From CBDCTM01 sp965222005 (GTDB taxonomy: Bacteria > Bacteroidota > Bacteroidia > Chitinophagales > Saprospiraceae), in contig OZ244935.1 of the NCBI GenBank assembly GCA_965222005.1, positions 1,364,001-1,428,000 on the forward strand: DNA of 64,000 nucleotides, read 5' to 3'. The notes below the pieces were generated by a model. It was not told the DNA's origin. It saw nothing but the letters and a program-made list of their open reading frames with translations, and ran no database searches. Shown piece by piece: positions 52,779-61,699 of this stretch. The position numbers and the translations under genes are program-made. Numbering within the stretch: position 1 is the stretch's first letter; each line of letters starts with the position of its first letter.

Positions 52779-53812
52779 CGCCTGCCAATGCGTTTGCCTT
52801 TAGGGCTACGCAATAGCATACGAGGCCCAAAACGGCGGGGCGCCGGCGAATTAATTTTTTGAACAGCCGATGGTTGCGATTCATTTTTTAGCCGGGCCGA
52901 TGTAGTAGCCGAAAAGTTGATCGTAGCATCAACGGCCAGCTCAAGGCTTGCGCTAGATACGCTTTTCCAATAATTAGAAATATCATACTCAGGAGCCGTT
53001 TGAACCAATCGGAGCCCCTTTTGGCCAATCGGCAAATCAGTGTCAGCAGCAGTGGAAGGAGCCGACTGAATTGGGCTGGGTACTTCTTCCGAATTACTTA
53101 TCTGATAACTGTCAGGGGTACGGATTTCCGGGCGATTCGCAGCTCTTTTGTAATCATCCGGAATGGCTTCCGCTGGCGGCGGAGCCAGCAGATCAATATT
53201 GGAGGGTGTACTGCCAGCGCCTTGTTCCACATAAGGTGCAGCCAGCGCAGCCATCCTGTCTGTCGGATTCACTGCTTCTTCGCTGTCATACTGATGTAGT
53301 TGGTATCTTTCAATCGTACCAATCAGCTTGTTGGCATAAGTCGGATCAGTAGCATAGCCACAGCCCTGCAAACCCTTAGCCCAGCCTTTGTAATCGCTCC
53401 GATCCAGCCTGAACAGGGTGGCATAACGCATACTGTTGCGGAGAAAGTTGGAATGATCAATGTAAGACTCTTCAGCTGTTTGATAAGCGCGGAAACAGGA
53501 TTTGATCAGCTTGCCATTTATAAAGTCATCATCCTCTTTGTGATAAACGTTACCCTGCCATTCCGATTTGCATTTGATGCCGAAATGGTTGTTTGATTTT
53601 ACAGCCAGTTCTCCGATTCCGTAGGTTGATTCAAGGATGCCTTGTGCCAGGGTAATACTAGCAGGGATACCTGAGCGATGCATTTCGCTGATCGCCAGGT
53701 TCTTATACTGCTCGACGTAATCGAGAATGGCCTGCGATTGATGGGCGCTGGCTAGAGTGAAGGAGCAAAGACAGAAAAGCAGGCTCGCTGCATAGCAAGT
53801 TTGTTTGTACAT
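52775..53812 (-). CDS. Secreted glucosaminidase-domain protein (GH73-like)
   Basis: The start at ATG 53812 gives 345 residues and a signal peptide (MYKQTCYAASLLFCLCSFTL). The glucosaminidase domain spans about 30-170: SGIPASITLAQGILESTYGI (catalytic Glu), AVKSNNHFGIKCKSEWQ, CFRAYQTAEESYIDHSNFLR and GCGYATDPTYANKLIGTIER. It cleaves the glycan strand of peptidoglycan. The C-terminal half is low-complexity and Ser/Pro-rich with a strongly basic tail (RRFGPRMLLRSPKGKRIGRR), which may bind the wall; no LysM repeat is present, unlike many homologues. Confidence 0.9.
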   Translation of the reverse strand: MYKQTCYAASLLFCLCSFTLASAHQSQAILDYVEQYKNLAISEMHRSGIPASITLAQGILESTYGIGELAVKSNNHFGIKCKSEWQGNVYHKEDDDFINGKLIKSCFRAYQTAEESYIDHSNFLRNSMRYATLFRLDRSDYKGWAKGLQGCGYATDPTYANKLIGTIERYQLHQYDSEEAVNPTDRMAALAAPYVEQGAGSTPSNIDLLAPPPAEAIPDDYKRAANRPEIRTPDSYQISNSEEVPSPIQSAPSTAADTDLPIGQKGLRLVQTAPEYDISNYWKSVSSASLELAVDATINFSATTSARLKNESQPSAVQKINSPAPRRFGPRMLLRSPKGKRIGRR

Positions 53813-54387
53813 GGTATTGGTGTTTTGTGATGTAATGAAATTACACCAACCAATTACCATCAATCTGTAGGGGGTACGGTTCTCATAGTACCAGTTGTCT
53901 CATAGATTGATGTCATTGTATTGGTCGTCTGTTTTTAATTGGTGAAAGCCAACGACTCGCCAGGTAGTGTATTAGGAAAGGAGGTCTTCTCATAGCAAGT
54001 GTCGGACATCAATATTATAATGATTTATATATAAAATTAATGCCAATATGTGTTAAAGTTTCTTTTCTCGTATTAGAAACAGCCTTAATATGGCAGGCAA
54101 ACAGATCCTTCATACATGCACAATGTTTCTTCCTTAGTATAAAGAATGTTTGTAAGGCGCTGATAATCAGTGATTTGTAAAAAGAGTGCCACGAGGGCGG
54201 TGGTGGCTGGCGCGGGCCTGCCTGGCAATCAAGCTATAACATTTTTATCAATACCCAATAGTATAAGTGGTACACAGGTGGAATGGCAGCAAAGTGGCAA
54301 AAAATTTGCTCTCTTAATATTAATAAAATAAAACATTTGTTTTTACGGGCATGTGTTTGCCTCTATACACCTACTAATTTTGTTACC
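53813..54387. other. Long intergenic region with short repeats
   Basis: These 575 bp, the longest gap in the window, have no credible gene. Three copies of TCTCATAG lie at 53881-53888, 53898-53905 and 53988-53995. The GCTGATAATCAG motif recurs at 54159-54170. The region serves two divergent genes for envelope proteins (glucosaminidase and TPR protein), so promoters must lie here, but none matched well. A TAATTTTG at 54375-54382 is too near the ATG of the TPR gene to be sure. Confidence 0.5.
54159..54170. repeat. Palindromic motif GCTGATAATCAG (copy 2)
   Basis: Identical over 12 bases to the motif at 25950, without the last C. It is followed by TGATTTGTAA. Confidence 0.45.
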
Positions 54388-56733
54388 ATGAACACCTTCT
54401 CCCGACTCTGCCTGTTTGGCGCTTTCGCTCTTTTGTTGGCTCATAGCCTGACTGGCCAACCTGCTACACAAGCTTCCGTAGAGGCTTTTTACCAACAAGC
54501 CACCATTTTTCACGACAATGAGCAATGGGCCGAAGCGGTCGATTACTATACCGAAGTCATCAATTTGGACGAAGGCCACAACAAAGCGCTCTTCAACCGC
54601 AGCCTGGCCTACTATGAGTTGGGCAAGCCTCGCAAAGCGCTCCACGACCTCAATCGGCTAGCCGATGCCTATCCCAATGACCCGGAAGTGCTGAGTACGC
54701 GGGCGCGCATCCGCCAGGAAGTAGAAAATCCACAAGGCGCAGCAGAGGATTATGCGTTGGTACTGGCTTTTGATAAAAACAGCGATTGGCATATCCAAAA
54801 ATCAGCGGCCCACAGCCAAAGTGGCGAATTTGAGGCCGCCCTGGAGGAGGTAGATCAGGCGCTTGCCATCAACCCTTCCGATGCGCAGGCGCACCACCAG
54901 AAGGCAGATATTCTACTTGCCCTGGGCGAGGTTGAAGAAGCTATTCATCACTATTCCCGCTCCCTGTCGATCGATGGCAATAATCCCGAAGCCTTCAACA
55001 ACCGGGCGTATGCCTACAGTTTGCTAGGTGATACCGAACAGGCAGCGGCTGATTTTGAAAAAATAGAATCCTTCTCCGAACCAAGCAGCCAGGCACTGGT
55101 CAACCGGGCCTTCTTTTGGTATGAGCAAGGTCACTACGAACGCGCCCTAGCCGATGGCCTCGCAGCTACCGAGACGGATTACCAAAATGGAATGGCCTAC
55201 TATGCTATTGGCTTGATAAAAATGCACTTCAATCAATATAAGGATGCACTCGCCAATTTCGACAAAGCCCTGGAGACTGGTGCCAACGTAGATGGCATTC
55301 ATCTTCCCCGGGCAAAAGCACTGATGCAAAGCGGTGCGTATGAGGACGCGATTGACGCCTTCGGCATGATAGCAGGGCAGGTGGAATCTTCCGCAGAGCT
55401 ACTCTGCAGCCGGGGGAAAGCAAAGTATCTGGCGGGTCACTATGAGTCAGCATTAGCCGATCAGAAGGCGGCCTTGCAAATCGATCCGCAGTATCTGGCC
55501 GCTTACGAGCAAATGAACCTTTGTTTTTACGCTATCGAACATGCCAAATATGCCAGGATTGAGGTACTCAGTGACAAGCTCACTGAGGAACCCACATTGG
55601 CCGAAACGGAGCAATTTGAATATGCATACTTTGGTGAGGAAGAAAATGAAATGGTGGAGACAACGAATACGTTTGATCAAGAGGTGCCAACGGTACTTGA
55701 TGTGGTCGGAGCTTTTGCCATTCCTGCAAATGAGCTGATTGCCGATACGATTAGCGAAAGTGAAAAAACAGAGCTGCTTGAGAAGGCATTGTTCTTGAAT
55801 CAGGCCGGGCGACACAATGAATCGCTAATCGAGTTTGACCAATTGATCCACTATTGTTCCGACATGGCCGCAGCCTATAATGGCCGGGGCACGGTGCATA
55901 CACAAATTGGCAATCACGAACAGGCATTGCGAGATTATTGCACAGCCATTGAACTAGAACCAACTTTTACAGAAGCCTATTACAATCGCGGCAACCTGAT
56001 GTTTGAGTTGAGTCGTACCGAAGATGCTTTGGAGGACTACACCATTGCGCTCCAGCTCGACCCCAAGCTGACCAATGCCTATTTTATGCGGGCGCAGTGC
56101 TATACGCGCCAGGGAAACCGGCGTGCCGCCATTCGCGACTATGACGAGTGCCTGGATAGAAATGCGGCACATGTAACCGCACTCAACAACAGGGGATCGT
56201 TGAAAATGATGGAAGAGCGAGTGTTCGAAGCATTGGAAGACTTTGACGGGGCCATAGTCATCGACCCTGACCAAAGCCTGTTGTATGCCAACCGGGCCCG
56301 CCTCAAGGCATATATTGAAAACTACGAAGCCGCTATCGACGATTATACAAAAGCGATCAAACTGGCTCCTTCCGATCATCAGCTTTACTACCACCGTGCG
56401 CTTTCTCATTTTTATATGAACAACTATCACAAGACACTTCAAGATCAGACCCAGGCTATTCGGGGAGCTATGAAGGAGCATGCTGAATACTATTACCTGA
56501 GAGCTCTTGCCTTCCATCTAGGGGGCTATCCCAAACGAGCATTGGCCGATTACAACCGTACGCTCGAGCTGGACAACAAACTGAAGGAAGCCTATTTTAA
56601 CCGGGCCAAAGTGAGGCATCAGCTCAATGATAAGGAAGGTGCAACGGCCGATTACCAAATGGCCGAAGAACTGGGGCTGGTATTATCCACAGATGATGAA
56701 GGGCGCATCATTTGCCTGAAAGCAGGTCAATAG
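54388..56733 (+). CDS. Periplasmic tetratricopeptide repeat protein
   Basis: The start at ATG 54388 gives 781 residues beginning with a signal peptide (MNTFSRLCLFGAFALLLAHS). Nearly the whole mature protein is TPR units of 34 residues, in two blocks with an acidic spacer near 415-475 (EEPTLAETEQFEYAYFGEEE). Clear repeats include LFNRSLAYYELGKPRKALHD, AYNGRGTVHTQIGNHEQALR and YYNRGNLMFELSRTEDALED. It is a scaffold; no catalytic domain is seen. There is no membrane anchor after the signal. Confidence 0.88.
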   Translation: MNTFSRLCLFGAFALLLAHSLTGQPATQASVEAFYQQATIFHDNEQWAEAVDYYTEVINLDEGHNKALFNRSLAYYELGKPRKALHDLNRLADAYPNDPEVLSTRARIRQEVENPQGAAEDYALVLAFDKNSDWHIQKSAAHSQSGEFEAALEEVDQALAINPSDAQAHHQKADILLALGEVEEAIHHYSRSLSIDGNNPEAFNNRAYAYSLLGDTEQAAADFEKIESFSEPSSQALVNRAFFWYEQGHYERALADGLAATETDYQNGMAYYAIGLIKMHFNQYKDALANFDKALETGANVDGIHLPRAKALMQSGAYEDAIDAFGMIAGQVESSAELLCSRGKAKYLAGHYESALADQKAALQIDPQYLAAYEQMNLCFYAIEHAKYARIEVLSDKLTEEPTLAETEQFEYAYFGEEENEMVETTNTFDQEVPTVLDVVGAFAIPANELIADTISESEKTELLEKALFLNQAGRHNESLIEFDQLIHYCSDMAAAYNGRGTVHTQIGNHEQALRDYCTAIELEPTFTEAYYNRGNLMFELSRTEDALEDYTIALQLDPKLTNAYFMRAQCYTRQGNRRAAIRDYDECLDRNAAHVTALNNRGSLKMMEERVFEALEDFDGAIVIDPDQSLLYANRARLKAYIENYEAAIDDYTKAIKLAPSDHQLYYHRALSHFYMNNYHKTLQDQTQAIRGAMKEHAEYYYLRALAFHLGGYPKRALADYNRTLELDNKLKEAYFNRAKVRHQLNDKEGATADYQMAEELGLVLSTDDEGRIICLKAGQ

Positions 56734-56921
56734 GCCGTGCTCACGGGCTGTGGAGTAAACTTTGTGCCTGGCAAAATACTCAGCTCTGCGAAGCAGCTTC
56801 ACCCCACCATTTTCTGCCAATGAATGCGGGCAGGAAATGAAAAACGACTGTTTTTTTCATTTCTTGATGACACTTTGTTACTTTTATGCTTACATTTTAA
56901 AAACAAGCAAAATTTTTTATC

Positions 56922-57965
56922 ATGAAAGCATTAAAAATCCTTTTAGGCATCCTTGGTGTGTTGCTACTCATCTTTCTTGTGTTGGGCTTGTTAGGGCCGA
57001 AAACCTACGAAGTTGAGCGTTCCACTTTGATCAAAGCCACACCGCATGCAGTATTCCCACATGTAAAAAGCTTTGAAAAAAGACTGGCCTGGTATCCTTG
57101 GTCAGAGCTTGATCCGAATGCCAAAACCACCTTCGAAGGTACGGATGGTACGGTAGGTTCTGTGTACAAGTGGGAAGGCAATAAAGAGGTGGGCAGAGGC
57201 CAGCAAACCATGCTGGAAATCGAACCCAACAAAATGGTGAAAACCAAATTGGAATTCTTTGAGCCAATGCAAGGCGTTGCCGATACGTATGTAAGACTCA
57301 AAGAAGCGGACAAGGGCACCAATGTAAGCTGGTCCTTTGCAGGCGAAAACAATTTTATGGCCCGCGTCATGAGCTTTTTCATGGATATGGATGCTATGAT
57401 CGGTGCCGATTTTGAAAAAGGCCTTGCCAGCCTCAAAGAGATTGTGGAAAAAGCGCCCTCTGCTCCCACCTATCGGGGCTATTCCATCAACACAATAGAT
57501 TATCCGGCCACTAGCTTCATTGGCCACAGAGAAACAGTAAAAATGGCTGACATCGGAGCCTTTTTTGCCAAGCACTTTGGCTCTTTACACGAATATGTCA
57601 CCAAAAACAAGCTCGAAATGGCCGGTATGCCCAGTGGCATGTATTACAAATGGGATGAAGAAAATAAAGAAACCGATATGATGGCTGCTATACCTTTGAA
57701 GGCCATTGATAGCGCCCCCAAAGGCATGGAATTCGCTCAACTGCCTGCTGGCAAAGCCTACCGCATCAATTATTACGGCGACTATAGCGGCTCTGCCAAC
57801 GCACACTATGCTATGGATGACTTCTTCAAAGCCAAAGGCATGGAGATTGGTGGCCCTGTGCTCGAAGAGTATGTTACCGACCCTACCACCGAACCGGATA
57901 CCAGCAAGTGGTTGACGCGCATAACGTATTTCCCAAAATCTGAGCAGATCACCGGAAACGAATAA
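56922..57965 (+). CDS. SRPBCC + GyrI-like two-domain protein (copy 1)
   Basis: The 347-residue protein has an N-terminal membrane helix or signal (about 5-23), an SRPBCC/polyketide-cyclase-like domain (STLIKATPHAVFPHVKSFEK, then MVKTKLEFFEPMQGVADTYV) and a C-terminal GyrI-like/effector-binding domain (DYPATSFIGHRETVKMADIG, GMPSGMYYKWDEE, AIPLKAIDSAPKGMEFAQLP). Both folds bind small hydrophobic or cationic ligands. The combination with a membrane helix suggests a ligand-binding periplasmic or membrane-bound protein. Its close paralogue follows 377 bp downstream. Confidence 0.85.
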   Translation: MKALKILLGILGVLLLIFLVLGLLGPKTYEVERSTLIKATPHAVFPHVKSFEKRLAWYPWSELDPNAKTTFEGTDGTVGSVYKWEGNKEVGRGQQTMLEIEPNKMVKTKLEFFEPMQGVADTYVRLKEADKGTNVSWSFAGENNFMARVMSFFMDMDAMIGADFEKGLASLKEIVEKAPSAPTYRGYSINTIDYPATSFIGHRETVKMADIGAFFAKHFGSLHEYVTKNKLEMAGMPSGMYYKWDEENKETDMMAAIPLKAIDSAPKGMEFAQLPAGKAYRINYYGDYSGSANAHYAMDDFFKAKGMEIGGPVLEEYVTDPTTEPDTSKWLTRITYFPKSEQITGNE

Positions 57966-58106
57966 ACGGCATAGCACTTGCCTAAATATTGTTCAAAAAA
58001 TTAAACCCTCTTTTCAATTTTTGAATTACACTCAACTTCACTACCTTTTGGTCGTTCAGTTATCGCCTACTTCAAAAATGTCGGATTTGTTTTTTGAATA
58101 TTCCTT

Positions 58107-58143
58107 ACGAAACCGGCCGGACGGATGATTCGGGCGGTTTCGT
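58107..58143 (+). terminator. Possible terminator hairpin after SRPBCC-GyrI copy 1
   Basis: ACGAAACCG (58107-58115) and CGGTTTCGT (58135-58143) are complementary with a 19-nt loop, followed by TGGTTTT rather than a pure T-run. Confidence 0.4.
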
Positions 58144-58250
58144 TGGTTTTGAGAAAGGAGGTTCGTTTAGTAGAGTATGATAAAAAATAGTTTTTGATAG
58201 CGAAAATATAGTTTTACAGCCCAAAGGATAAAAATTGAATATACTCGTAC

Positions 58251-58258
58251 TATTTTTG
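58251..58258 (+). promoter_or_regulatory. -7 element for SRPBCC-GyrI copy 2
   Basis: TATTTTTG fits TAnnTTTG; the nearest TTG (58235-58237) leaves only 13 bp, too short for a normal spacer. It lies 84 bp before ATG 58343. Confidence 0.4.
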
Positions 58259-58290
58259 ACCAGAGATAAATGTAATGGATATGAAAGGTT

Positions 58291-58308
58291 GCCTGCCAAT
58301 TGGCGGGC
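58291..58308 (+). other. GC-rich hairpin in the leader of SRPBCC-GyrI copy 2
   Basis: GCCTGCC, loop AATT, GGCGGGC form seven pairs (one G-U). It lies 34 bp before the ATG and has no T-run after it. It could modulate translation or stability; that is inference. Confidence 0.35.
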
Positions 58309-58342
58309 AGTTATGTGGCCTTAACTTAAGATAAATAGACAA

Positions 58343-59386
58343 ATGAAAATGCTAAAAAAAATACTCATCGGCCTGGCAGTTCTGATCGGCCTATTGCTCA
58401 TTATTTCGCTGTTTCTGCCATCCAAAGTGCATGTCGAGCGTTCACTGATTATCAATACCCCTGCACAGATACTCTTTGATCAAATCAATGATGTATCAAA
58501 GATGACGACCTGGAATCCCTGGCTCGGCAAAGATCCTGCCGTGAAAATCGAATATGGCTCTAAAAAACAGGGCGAAGGTGCTCAATACAAATGGAAAAGC
58601 GACCACGTTGAGGTAGGCAATGGTGAACTGGCTATAGTTGAAAGCCGCCCCAATAGTTATATTCGAAATACGCTCAATTTTTATGAACGGGGCAAAGCAG
58701 AAGGCTCCTGGAAGCTGGAGGATGTCAACCAACGGACAAAAGTTACCTGGGCCTTTGATACCGATCTCGGAGCCAATCCCATTGCCAAATACCAGGGCCT
58801 GCTCTTTGACCGTATGCTGGGCCCCTCAATGGAGCAAGGCTTACGCAATCTGCGCGATGCAGCCGAAAAAATAGCCGCGGGGCGGGAGGCAGCCGTAGCC
58901 AGCACCGGCTCACAATCTCAGCAGTTAAGTATTCGGGAGGTTGACTTTCCGGAAACGCGCTACATGGCAGTCCGAAAAACCATCAATATTCGGGATATGG
59001 AAGGGCTTTTTGCCAACTATTTCCCTTTGATGTACAATGACCTGCAGATGAAGAAAATAAAAATTACAGGTTCACCCTGTGGCTTTTTCTACAACTGGGA
59101 CGAGCAGCAGGGCAAAGCCGACATCGCAGCAGCTATGCCGATAGAAGGCGGGGAAGACCTGAGCGCTGATATGAAGGTGATGACGCTGCCCGCCAGCAAG
59201 GCTCTGATGGTTGAATATCAGGGCAATATGGCAAATATTTCTGCGGCCCATCTGGCGATCCAGCAATATGTGCAGACCAATGGGATCAGCCAAAAAGCAC
59301 CCACGATTGAAGAATATGTGTCAGATATTCAAACCCAGCCCGATCCGAACAAAGCCATTACCCGGGTATATTGTTTGATTCAGTAA
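58343..59386 (+). CDS. SRPBCC + GyrI-like two-domain protein (copy 2)
   Basis: The 347-residue paralogue has the same length and layout as copy 1: membrane helix (about 6-25, ILIGLAVLIGLLLIISLFL), SRPBCC domain (HVERSLIINTPAQILFDQIN, TTWNPWLGKDP) and GyrI-like domain (DFPETRYMAVRKTINIRDME, GSPCGFFYNWDEQQG, VMTLPASKALMVEYQGN). Sequence divergence is large outside the core motifs, so the duplication is old and ligands may differ. Confidence 0.85.
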   Translation: MKMLKKILIGLAVLIGLLLIISLFLPSKVHVERSLIINTPAQILFDQINDVSKMTTWNPWLGKDPAVKIEYGSKKQGEGAQYKWKSDHVEVGNGELAIVESRPNSYIRNTLNFYERGKAEGSWKLEDVNQRTKVTWAFDTDLGANPIAKYQGLLFDRMLGPSMEQGLRNLRDAAEKIAAGREAAVASTGSQSQQLSIREVDFPETRYMAVRKTINIRDMEGLFANYFPLMYNDLQMKKIKITGSPCGFFYNWDEQQGKADIAAAMPIEGGEDLSADMKVMTLPASKALMVEYQGNMANISAAHLAIQQYVQTNGISQKAPTIEEYVSDIQTQPDPNKAITRVYCLIQ

Positions 59387-59496
59387 ATGGAACATTTTAG
59401 CTCCTTTTCACGGGATTTGGTGGCCGGGTGGCTGCCAAACCCCGTACTGTGGGTACGCCAAAATTCAAGTCCCCGGCATCTTTATATCCAGGACAG

Positions 59497-59530
59497 TTGC
59501 CCGAACAGGCGTCGAAAATTGCTACTTTTG
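59497..59530 (+). promoter_or_regulatory. Possible promoter for the DUF4837 gene
   Basis: TTG (59497-59499), a 23-bp spacer and TACTTTTG (59523-59530) match the Bacteroidota pattern, with a slightly long spacer. It lies just before ATG 59536. Confidence 0.5.
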
Positions 59531-59535
59531 TCAAA

Positions 59536-60648
59536 ATGCCTTTGTTTATGCTATTTCGTACACGTAATTTATACTGGCTCACCCTGTTATTCGCTGCGCT
59601 GATTGCAATAAGCAGTGGTTGTTCGGAAGAAGTGGCGAGGGGCTTATCGGCACCAGCTAATGCCTTTGGCAAAGCCAACCATCTGATTGTAGTAGCCGAT
59701 CGCGATATTTGGGAAAGCCCGGTGGGAGATACCCTGCGCTACTACTTTGAGTCAGCCTTTCCGATACTTCCCCAGCCAGAGCCTCTTTTCGACCTTCAGC
59801 ACTTCACCCCTGAAGCCCTTCAGCAGGACCCGATTCGCAAAGAGCTGCGCACCTATTTATTATTGGCAGACCTCAACGATGCCCAATCAGCCACCACCCG
59901 CCTGATTAGCAAAGATCTGGGCCTGTTGAATAAAGTTACCTCCAAAGGAAAGAAACAAATAAACTCACGGGTTGCAAGGGATAAGTGGGCCAAAGGCCAA
60001 CTGTTGATCTATATGTTTGCCCAAAGCCGGGATAGCCTGATCCAGGCCATCAAAAATAATTTTCCGGCAGCTACCCGAAGGATACAGGAGGCGGACAGGA
60101 AGCAGCTATGGGCGAATGTATTTCACGTAGGAGAGGCGAAAAAACTGCAGCAGGAAGTACGGCAAACGATGGGGGTGGAAATGTCGATACCAGCAGACTA
60201 TAAGATGGCCTTGAACGATAGCCAGACCATTTGGCTGCGCAAAGAGCCGGAATATTTGAGCAGCAATATTTTGTTGCACAAACTGCCCTACACCCAGCGG
60301 GAGCAGCTTTCCAAAGAAGGTATCAAAGCCCTGAGAGACAGCCTCGGCAGACAATACATAAGCAGTGAGTTGAATCAAACCTACAGCCGTACCAATGATG
60401 TGGATTTGCCAATGTACGTCAAAACCTTTGACCAAAATGGGCACTTTGTGCTGGAAGCCCGCGGGATATGGGAGATGGCCAATGATTTTATGGGCGGCCC
60501 CTTTATCAGTTATCTGATACTGGATACACAAAGCAATGAGCTACTTTTTGTGGATGGCTTTATTTATGCTCCCGGCAAAAAGAAACGCAACTATATGCAG
60601 GAACTGGAGTTGATTGCCTCCACCATTAAACTGATCGGCAAGTCGTAG
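59536..60648 (+). CDS. DUF4837-family lipoprotein
   Basis: The start at ATG 59536 gives 370 residues; a longer frame from 59428 runs across a -7 element and is unlikely. A signal with lipobox (FAALIAISSGC) marks a lipoprotein. The DUF4837 domain begins FGKANHLIVVADRDIWESPV and goes through the pairs WAKGQLLIYMFAQSRDSLIQ and DVDLPMYVKTFDQNGHFVLE to YLILDTQSNELLFVDGFIYA. The family is confined mostly to Bacteroidota and has no known function. Confidence 0.88.
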   Translation: MPLFMLFRTRNLYWLTLLFAALIAISSGCSEEVARGLSAPANAFGKANHLIVVADRDIWESPVGDTLRYYFESAFPILPQPEPLFDLQHFTPEALQQDPIRKELRTYLLLADLNDAQSATTRLISKDLGLLNKVTSKGKKQINSRVARDKWAKGQLLIYMFAQSRDSLIQAIKNNFPAATRRIQEADRKQLWANVFHVGEAKKLQQEVRQTMGVEMSIPADYKMALNDSQTIWLRKEPEYLSSNILLHKLPYTQREQLSKEGIKALRDSLGRQYISSELNQTYSRTNDVDLPMYVKTFDQNGHFVLEARGIWEMANDFMGGPFISYLILDTQSNELLFVDGFIYAPGKKKRNYMQELELIASTIKLIGKS

Positions 60649-61009
60649 TGCCATAGAATGTTACCTTCCTTTGGGATAGTAGAAAGGGTCGTGTATTGAT
60701 GAACCTTCAAAATTGAAAAGAGGGTTTATAGCTCAGGTGCCTGATGAGTGATAGCGAATCCCCCTCGCCTGTGCTCTATAGCACGAAAGGATTGAGGATG
60801 GTTTATCACTCTCGAACCGCCAGCAGTATAATACACCGCCGTAGAAATAAGAACAGATTGTTGAGGAAAATATTTTGAGCAATGCAAACTAGCTGAAATT
60901 GCTGCGCTTTTCCTATTTTTATAGCACCGCCGGAAGTCAAAATGCTATTCAGGCTGAGCGACTGTCGGGTGGCAGTTTTACTAGAAAATCCAAAAGAAGG
61001 GCCCTCCCA
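60649..61009. other. Intergenic region before the ECF sigma gene
   Basis: This 361-bp stretch has no gene. The open frame that runs into the sigma gene from 60899 begins at TTG and carries no conserved residues before MFVRHRS. A TATTTTTA at 60914-60921 is one base from the -7 consensus but lacks a -33 partner. Nothing else was seen. Confidence 0.45.
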
Positions 61010-61615
61010 ATGTTTGTCCGACATAGAAGTGATCCTCAGCTTACCCGCCTCGATGAGCTGAGCCTGATTCGCCGATACCGCCAAAGTGCAGAGCATCGGT
61101 ATTACAATGAATTGTACAATCGCTACGTCCATCTGGTGTTCGGAAGCTGCCTCAAGCATCTCAAAGACCGCAGCCAGGCAAAGGATATGTGTATGCTGAT
61201 CTTTGAAAAGCTGATCGACAAATTGCAAAGGGAGCCTATTGATAATTTTCAAAGCTGGCTTTTTTATTTTGCCCGAAACGAGTGTATTTCTCAGCTCCGA
61301 AAGCAGGAAGTGGAGGCGAATCGGGAGGAGGAATGGAAAAAAGCAAAAAAAAGTGAGGAAAATTTTATGGAAAATGAGGCCCTTTCGCGTCCTTATACCG
61401 ACAAGGATGATTCAAAAATAAGCAGTGCCGCTTTGCAGCAAGCAATCAAAACGCTCAGCAAGGCACAGCAGCGCTGTATTCGCCTCTTCTTTTTTGAGCA
61501 GCTTTCATACAAGCAGATTGCTGCCAAAACGCAATTTAGCGTTAAAGAAGTGAAGAGTTATTTACAAAACGGCAAGCGCAATTTGCGGCTGGCTCTGGAG
61601 GCGCAGATGCCCTGA
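61010..61615 (+). CDS. ECF-type RNA polymerase sigma factor
   Basis: The start at ATG 61010 gives 201 residues with regions 2 and 4 only. Region 2 spans LIRRYRQSAEHRYYNELYNR, then LKDRSQAKDMCMLIFEKLID and NFQSWLFYFARNECISQLRK. Region 4 is ALQQAIKTLSKAQQRCIRLF followed by YKQIAAKTQFSVKEVKSYLQ, which reads -35 DNA. ECF sigmas respond to envelope or extracellular signals. The next gene encodes a probable anti-sigma factor. A charged insert between the regions (NREEEWKKAKKSEENFMENE) is longer than usual. Confidence 0.9.
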   Translation: MFVRHRSDPQLTRLDELSLIRRYRQSAEHRYYNELYNRYVHLVFGSCLKHLKDRSQAKDMCMLIFEKLIDKLQREPIDNFQSWLFYFARNECISQLRKQEVEANREEEWKKAKKSEENFMENEALSRPYTDKDDSKISSAALQQAIKTLSKAQQRCIRLFFFEQLSYKQIAAKTQFSVKEVKSYLQNGKRNLRLALEAQMP

Positions 61616-61699
61616 AGATGCCGCAAAGCAAATCATTTGTGCATAAATAAGTCATTGATAGTCTGTACCAAAAAATTAGCCTTATTGGGCCTATAAAAT

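Larger units (their letters stand above)
57966..58342. other. Intergenic region between the two SRPBCC-GyrI genes
   Basis: These 377 bp hold no gene. There is a 9-bp inverted repeat (58107-58143) that may end transcription of copy 1, a -7 element TATTTTTG (58251-58258) 84 bp before copy 2, and a 7-bp GC-rich hairpin (58291-58308) in the presumed leader of copy 2. The two paralogues are therefore probably expressed separately. Confidence 0.5.

Noticed and set aside
52775..53100. T9SS-type C-terminal sorting signal on the glucosaminidase
   Set aside because: The tail is highly basic and lacks the type A sorting pattern; it is more like a wall-binding tail.
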